Origin: Methanothrix harundinacea
Lineage (GTDB): Archaea > Halobacteriota > Methanosarcinia > Methanotrichales > Methanotrichaceae
Reading direction: 5' to 3'
DNA: 24,726 nucleotides
Assembly: GCA_002502785.1 (NCBI GenBank)
Contig: DAQG01000099.1
Span: 1-24,726, forward strand
The translations under genes were made by a program, and so were the position numbers. The notes beneath the pieces are model-generated. The model saw nothing but the letters and a program-made list of their open reading frames with translations. It searched no databases and was not told the DNA's origin. How positions within the stretch are numbered: the first letter of the stretch is position 1; every line of letters starts with the position of its first letter. Shown here piece after piece: positions 20,759 through 24,726 of the stretch.

Positions 20759-22723
20759 TCAGTTCTGGGGCTTCTTTCGCCTCTGCCGCTCGTCCTTCCG
20801 CCGCTCTGCCCTGTACTCTTTAATCATCCCCTCAAGCCACTCGGTCTTTTGTTTCGCCACACGGACCTGCTTATGCTCGGCCCACATGGCCAACGCCCTC
20901 TCCAGCTCCTCGGGATCGATGAGGGCGACGCCAGCGACCCTTCTCACCGGCACCTCCTGGCTGGAGATGACGGGTACGTTCCCGTCCATCAGATATCCCT
21001 CCACGGAGGCCTCCATCTCCGTTCCGATGATCACGGCCTCCACCTCCCACTCGATGAAGAGGTCAGCGGTGTTAGGGCCGCCGCCGCTGGCGTCCAGAAG
21101 AAAGACGACGTCGCCCTTCCCTATCTCAAGCCTCGCTGCCGCCTCCAGGAGGGACTCCCTGGAGAAGGAGGCGACCTCCTTCACCGACCTGCCCACTGCC
21201 TTTTCTTCCAGCTCTTCGGCCTTCTTAGCCCTCTTTAGCCTCGCCTTCAACTTCCTGTTTACCTTTCTCTCCTGCCTTAAAAGGCCGCGGAGCCTCTCGA
21301 TCTCCTTCTCCCTGATCCTGATCTCCTGGTCCCTTTTGATCTCCCGTCGGGACTTGTCCTTCAGCCTCTCGATCTTTCCCTCCAGACGGCGGCGCGCCTC
21401 CTCATCCTTCGCCAGCTCACCTTTAAGCTCCTCTGCGTACTCCTTCAGCCGCCGGATCTGGTCGGCCTGGCGCCTGTTCTCCGCCATCAGGGCTGCGAGG
21501 TCCGAGTCGACCGCTACCTCGGCCTCCGGGGAGACCGTCGGCTCTTCGGCCGGAGGCTGCATCATGCCCGATATCGCCTGGTCTATCGATAGGCCCCTCA
21601 CCACCATGGCCTTCACCTCTTCAGGGTCGAGGCCTGGAGGGCACTTCTTTTCGACCTGCTGGAACTTGTTCTTGTACTTCTTGTAGGCGCTGGCGGCCGC
21701 GGCGAGGGCGTCGCGCTCGTGGTCGTTTTTGTAGCCGTACTTCCTGGCCAGGGCGATCTTCTCCTCAGACGAAATGTCGCCTCCGGGCGAATAGAGGACG
21801 GCGGAAAAGGACCGCTTCACCTTCTCGACGGCCCCGGGCGTGGGAAATACGTCGGTGGCCACCACCAGGGGTTTTCCCCTCACCGCCAGCCACTCTATCA
21901 CGTCCGGTGGCGACATCGCCCTTGCGCTGAGGAGGTCGACCAATTCCCCTCTCAGGTCCAGGGCGGCGATTCCTGTGGTGGTCCCTGGATCGATTCCTGC
22001 GATGATGTAGCCCCGCCTCGAGCGTAGCGGTTCGAAGTTGAGCCGGGGCCGCTCCACCCCCTCTACCCTGATCTGGGCATCGCCTCGATAGCCTGAACGG
22101 AGGTGGACCTCGCTTCTTGGAGCCTCCACCACGAACTCGCTTCTGATGTAGCCTCCGATCCCTTCCACCGACCTTGCACTGAACTGATGTCCCTCCTCCC
22201 TGAGCTTATCCTCCACCTCCCGAGAGAGGGCCTTCACAGACCCGTGGATCTTGCGGGTGTACCGCTTCTGGCTCCAGCCGCCTCGCCCCGGAGACCTTCG
22301 GCGGCTGACCTTGATCCAGGTCCGATCCTCGAAGGCCGAGACTATGCTTCCGACACCCCGGGAGGCGAGGCGGGCACAGGTCTCGGCCTCGTCCATGGGG
22401 TTGAGCCGATCGAAAGATATCCCGTGCCAGCGGGCGATCTTGGTGAGGGCCTCGGGCCTCTCCCCTCCCGTCACCTGGACCAGCATCGTTTTTGGCGGCA
22501 TCTGTCTCAGGAGCCTGACGAGATCGATCCTGCTGGCTGCGAGCTCGTGAACGTTGTCCACTGCTACCATCTCCGGCGCCGTCTGCCTGATCAGCCTGAT
22601 CAGTTTCTGCCTGCTGATCATCGGGTGGCGCTCTTCCCTTTCCCCCTCGAGGACGAAGAGGGCGTAGCTGGGGGCTTGCTTGCTCTTTGGCGAGCCGCTT
22701 GCGATATCCACGCCATAGATCAA
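20759..22723 (-). CDS. DUF460 RNase H-like nuclease-fold protein with coiled coil
   Basis: Archaeal protein of 654 residues of the DUF460/COG2433 family. The N-terminal segment begins MIYGVDIASGSP (Asp 6) with an acidic residue again at AVDNVH (Asp 56). A RuvC/RNase H-like core follows: AGIDPGTTTGIAALDL (Asp 245), VVATDVFPTP (Asp 291) and NDHERDALAAAA (Asp 338), a plausible acidic metal triad. Residues about 415-525 form a long basic coiled coil. A C-terminal alpha/beta domain (about 540-620) has VVFLLDASGGGPNTADLF. Function is unproven; a role in nucleic acid cleavage or ribosome-associated processing is inferred from fold and from its rio2 neighbour. It starts at TTG, with GAGGTGAT at the rio2 stop. 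Confidence 0.85.
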   Translation of the reverse strand: MIYGVDIASGSPKSKQAPSYALFVLEGEREERHPMISRQKLIRLIRQTAPEMVAVDNVHELAASRIDLVRLLRQMPPKTMLVQVTGGERPEALTKIARWHGISFDRLNPMDEAETCARLASRGVGSIVSAFEDRTWIKVSRRRSPGRGGWSQKRYTRKIHGSVKALSREVEDKLREEGHQFSARSVEGIGGYIRSEFVVEAPRSEVHLRSGYRGDAQIRVEGVERPRLNFEPLRSRRGYIIAGIDPGTTTGIAALDLRGELVDLLSARAMSPPDVIEWLAVRGKPLVVATDVFPTPGAVEKVKRSFSAVLYSPGGDISSEEKIALARKYGYKNDHERDALAAAASAYKKYKNKFQQVEKKCPPGLDPEEVKAMVVRGLSIDQAISGMMQPPAEEPTVSPEAEVAVDSDLAALMAENRRQADQIRRLKEYAEELKGELAKDEEARRRLEGKIERLKDKSRREIKRDQEIRIREKEIERLRGLLRQERKVNRKLKARLKRAKKAEELEEKAVGRSVKEVASFSRESLLEAAARLEIGKGDVVFLLDASGGGPNTADLFIEWEVEAVIIGTEMEASVEGYLMDGNVPVISSQEVPVRRVAGVALIDPEELERALAMWAEHKQVRVAKQKTEWLEGMIKEYRAERRKDERQRRKKPQN

Positions 22724-22741
22724 TCCAGGGATGGCATCACC

Positions 22742-23734
22742 TCACGACGAGCCCCTTTCTCGTTCCCCTGTCACCCTCTCTTTCTCACCCGTCTTCTCTT
22801 CGCCCAGAACAAAGGCGAGGGCCTCTTCCAAATCAAAATCGAGACGGTACTTCCGTTGGAAGTGGTTAACCACGTTCTTTAGGTCCCTTTCGAGAAGCTC
22901 CAGGGCCTGGGGATGGGTCCTGGAGACGGCCTGAGGCCAGTCGATGATGGCAATCTCACCGTCTTCCCGGATCAGAACGTTGTAGGGGCTGAGGTCAGCG
23001 TGGACGGTCTCCTTTTTCCAGGTGGCTGCCACCTCTTCAAAAATTATTTCCAGACATTCTTCCGGGTTTTCAAGATCCAACTTGTAAAGCTCCTTTCCCC
23101 CCGTGTGCTCCATCACCACTGTATGGTGGCTGAGGGCGACGGGCCTGGGCACCGAGACCTCGGGAAAAAGGTGTTTTAGGGTTCTGAACTCCTTTGCCGC
23201 CCCCAGCCTTGCGGCGTGGATCCAGGCGCACCGGGGCATATCCGTGAGATGGTCTCTGACCCGCCGGACGTGTTTAAAGCTCGTCCTGCCCTGGCGGTGG
23301 AACTTGACCGCCAGGGGCAGCTTTTCCTCTGTCGCTTCAGTCACCTCTTCCGCCGTCCCTGTAGCGCCCATCTCCGTGCTCTCTGCGACATGGATCCGGC
23401 CCAGGGCCTCGTAGACGACCGATTCCTTGCCGACACCCAGAAGAGCGCCGAGGGAGACTACGACGTCTCTATCGACGAGGTCGGATAGTGCGACGAGGTC
23501 GTAGGCGGCGAAGCCTATCTGGTAGCCCTCGTAGGGCTCTTTGGTCTTGAAGACGAGCTTCTTGTCCACCAGCTTAGAGAGGCCTCCGCTCACGGCCTTG
23601 GGGGAGAGGCGGGCTTTGGTCATCAAGTCCTCCGCCGGGACCCACTCGCAGTGGCGCATCCCCCTCTCGATGGCCTTGAGAAGGGTGATCTCCTTTCTGT
23701 CCAGTTTCAGGAAGGTTTCTGCTAGGTTTTCCAC
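22742..23734 (-). CDS. rio2: RIO2-type serine kinase/ATPase
   Basis: Protein of 330 residues of the RIO2 family, needed for late small-subunit ribosome maturation. Residues 1-75 are the N-terminal winged helix. The kinase part has the short P-loop LGVGKESVVYEA (about 99-110), AVKFHRQGRTSF with Lys 144, the catalytic loop VHADLSPYNVL (Asp 247, Asn 252) and the metal-binding IIDWPQAV (Asp 265). Between P-loop and Lys 144 is an acidic insertion of about 25 residues (ESTEMGATGTAEEVTEATEE). The C-terminus is a charged tail. Start is GTG at 23734, predicted leaderless because a TATA box is centred 23 bases upstream. DUF460 follows 18 bases downstream. Confidence 0.95.
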   Translation of the reverse strand: MENLAETFLKLDRKEITLLKAIERGMRHCEWVPAEDLMTKARLSPKAVSGGLSKLVDKKLVFKTKEPYEGYQIGFAAYDLVALSDLVDRDVVVSLGALLGVGKESVVYEALGRIHVAESTEMGATGTAEEVTEATEEKLPLAVKFHRQGRTSFKHVRRVRDHLTDMPRCAWIHAARLGAAKEFRTLKHLFPEVSVPRPVALSHHTVVMEHTGGKELYKLDLENPEECLEIIFEEVAATWKKETVHADLSPYNVLIREDGEIAIIDWPQAVSRTHPQALELLERDLKNVVNHFQRKYRLDFDLEEALAFVLGEEKTGEKERVTGERERGSS

Positions 23735-23751
23735 GAGCAGTTATTTGTCGG

Positions 23752-23763
23752 TTATAATTAAAA
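23752..23763 (-). promoter_or_regulatory. TATA box of the rio2-DUF460 operon
   Basis: On the minus strand TTTTAATTATAA is centred about 23 bases upstream of the GTG at 23734. This puts the start site at or next to the start codon, giving a leaderless transcript; no SD precedes the GTG. Confidence 0.55.
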
Positions 23764-24151
23764 TTGATTGCCCTGTTTTGGCTAATTCTCACTTGATCTG
23801 CCAGTCGGTCAGATCGATTTCAACTCCAAAACTCTTGGGTTCAGACCGCAGGTTGCAGCTCCTCCTGAGCATAATTCAGAATTTGCCACCGCGACATCAC
23901 TTATCAATGATTTAATGATTATAACATCTCTCAGAATTATATATGTCATTTCCGAGCCTATATCCTTTTTTTCAGGCTTATTTTTTCCGGCTATTAGATA
24001 TATCCTGAATCGATAGTGTCTGATATTTCCTCTAGATTGGTTTGAACTCTTGAGGTTTATACCGCACAATCTGTTCGATTTTTTTGTAACTATATTCGTC
24101 AAAATACATTTATAGTACTGAAGATACTTAGGCCATATCTGGTGAATCAAA
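23764..24151. other. AT-rich intergenic region of about 390 bases
   Basis: The region separates divergent rio2 and the secreted-protein gene and is much richer in A and T than its neighbours. It contains T-runs, a weak AGCCT/AGGCT stem around 23956-23980 followed by TATTTTTT, and the plus-strand TATA box at 24106. A 150-codon minus-strand frame crosses it but runs antisense into the secreted gene and lacks coding features. I see no RNA gene. Confidence 0.5.
24106..24118 (+). promoter_or_regulatory. TATA box of the secreted-protein gene
   Basis: ACATTTATAGTAC is a good archaeal TATA element about 40 bases before the ATG at 24152. Transcription near 24138 would give a leader of roughly 14 bases holding GGTGA (24141-24145). 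Confidence 0.55.
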
Positions 24152-24726
24152 ATGATCCGAAGTAGGGTGTTCGTCTCATCTTTATCTGTCGCCTTCATTA
24201 TCGCGATGGCCGTGGCAATGATGACGGTAACCGCAGCGGGCGAGGTCGTAGTCGACGTCACAAATGTATTCTACCCCACGGGGTTGATGGGGGACAAGGG
24301 TGACATATCCATCGTCACCGGGGCGGACGCCCCTGAGCCTGGCACCGTAAAGATAACCTATTCTGGAAGAGAATCCGAGGGCAAAGGATGGGCTGGGATT
24401 TACTGGCAGTACCCGAAGTACAACTGGGGCGATAACCCCGGCCTCGACCTGAGCAGGGCAACAAAGTTGACCTTCCGGGCCAGGGGAGAGAACGGAGGCG
24501 AACGGGCTGAGTTCATGGTGGGTGGAATAAGTGGCGGTCGTTACAAGGATTCGATAAACCCTCCGATCTCCACAGGAGAGATAATATTGGGAAACAACTG
24601 GAACGATTATGAGATCAAATTCTACAAGGAAGACGATTTGACCCAGGTCATTGGAGGATTTTGCTGGCTGACCACAGAGAATACGAAACATGGGGACGTC
24701 ATATACGTGAACTACCCTACCCTAAA
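24152..24726 (+). CDS. Secreted jelly-roll-like protein, 3' end outside the window
   Basis: The frame opens at ATG 24152 and is still open at the right edge (191 codons). GGTGA lies six bases upstream. The N-terminus is a signal peptide (SVAFIIAMAVAMMTVTAAG). The mature part is rich in aromatic residues and beta strands: VVDVTNVFYPTGLMGDKGD, GKGWAGIYWQYPKYNWGDNP, GLDLSRATKLTFRARGENGG and NWNDYEIKFY. This pattern resembles carbohydrate-binding jelly-roll domains that follow surface-protein signal peptides. The exact family and any catalytic part are not visible. It is divergent from rio2. An antisense frame over the same bases is a shadow. Confidence 0.8.
   Translation, partial: MIRSRVFVSSLSVAFIIAMAVAMMTVTAAGEVVVDVTNVFYPTGLMGDKGDISIVTGADAPEPGTVKITYSGRESEGKGWAGIYWQYPKYNWGDNPGLDLSRATKLTFRARGENGGERAEFMVGGISGGRYKDSINPPISTGEIILGNNWNDYEIKFYKEDDLTQVIGGFCWLTTENTKHGDVIYVNYPTL

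Noticed and set aside
20886..21686. 266-codon Ser/Phe/Leu-rich plus-strand frame
   Set aside because: It is the antisense of the DUF460 coiled coil; the Ser/Phe runs are complements of Glu/Lys codons.
22026..22040. GGTTCGAA-type sequence resembling a tRNA T-loop
   Set aside because: No matching acceptor, D or anticodon arms; it lies within DUF460 coding DNA.
22103..22882. 259-codon plus-strand frame antisense to DUF460 and rio2
   Set aside because: No family motif, Pro/Leu/Arg-rich shadow composition, and both sense genes are certain.
23809..24261. 150-codon minus-strand frame in the AT-rich gap
   Set aside because: It overlaps the start of the secreted protein in antisense, lacks an SD and looks like translated AT-rich spacer.

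Overview
The window reads as chromosomal DNA of a methanogenic euryarchaeon, most likely in the Methanosarcinales; a Methanothrix/Methanosaeta-like genome is my best guess and is an inference. The reasons are class II 3-dehydroquinate synthase with a type I dehydratase (the archaeal early shikimate route), RIO2 kinase next to a DUF460 protein, a SelB-like factor with a decayed GTPase domain, a winged-helix/Fe-S protein with the cluster motif seen in CODH subunits, a DUF2284 protein, TATA-box promoters and several apparently leaderless genes. The DNA is G+C-rich with frequent TTG and GTG starts, so long antisense open frames are common and mostly meaningless. I see no tRNA, rRNA, CRISPR array, insertion sequence or phage gene.

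Layout, left to right. 1-1490: the end of an unknown gene, an ArsR-type metal regulator and an ArsP-like permease. 1589-2831 (minus): a one-cluster ferredoxin and a winged-helix/Fe-S regulator interrupted by two in-frame stops. 2882-4822 (minus): a secreted thioredoxin followed by a TlpA-CcdA fusion, together an extracytoplasmic thiol-redox operon, preceded by an AT-rich region with three spaced repeats and a palindrome. 5180-7088 (minus): aroB' and aroD. 7223-8215: a nucleoside-recognition (gate) membrane protein. 8355-9554 (minus): a secreted acidic three-repeat PPC protein. 9555-10031: mostly non-coding, with a possible decayed small gene. 10032-13335: a free-standing HAD hydrolase, a coiled-coil HTH protein, an LHPP/NagD-like HAD phosphatase and an M23-fold protein lacking both expected catalytic histidines. 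13363-14420 (minus): a small secreted protein and DUF2284.

14582-17041 is a divergent regulator/transporter unit: an XRE regulator facing a NitT/TauT-type lipoprotein and its permease, with no ATPase gene alongside. 17161-19336 holds a YbjQ protein, the SelB-like factor, an unknown protein and a coupled 48-residue ORF. 19480-20677 (minus) holds a 47-residue membrane protein and nadA. 20759-23734 (minus) is the rio2-DUF460 operon, whose terminator T-run is also the likely nadA TATA box. The window ends inside a secreted protein gene starting at 24152.

Most of the window is ordinary archaeal metabolism, redox, transport and translation. The parts most worth a second look are the twice-interrupted Fe-S regulator, the repeat array upstream of the redox operon, the M23 pseudo-enzyme, the ATPase-less transporter pair, the small ORFs at 19190 and 19480, and several compact promoter or operator arrangements. 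I found no clear new multi-gene system.
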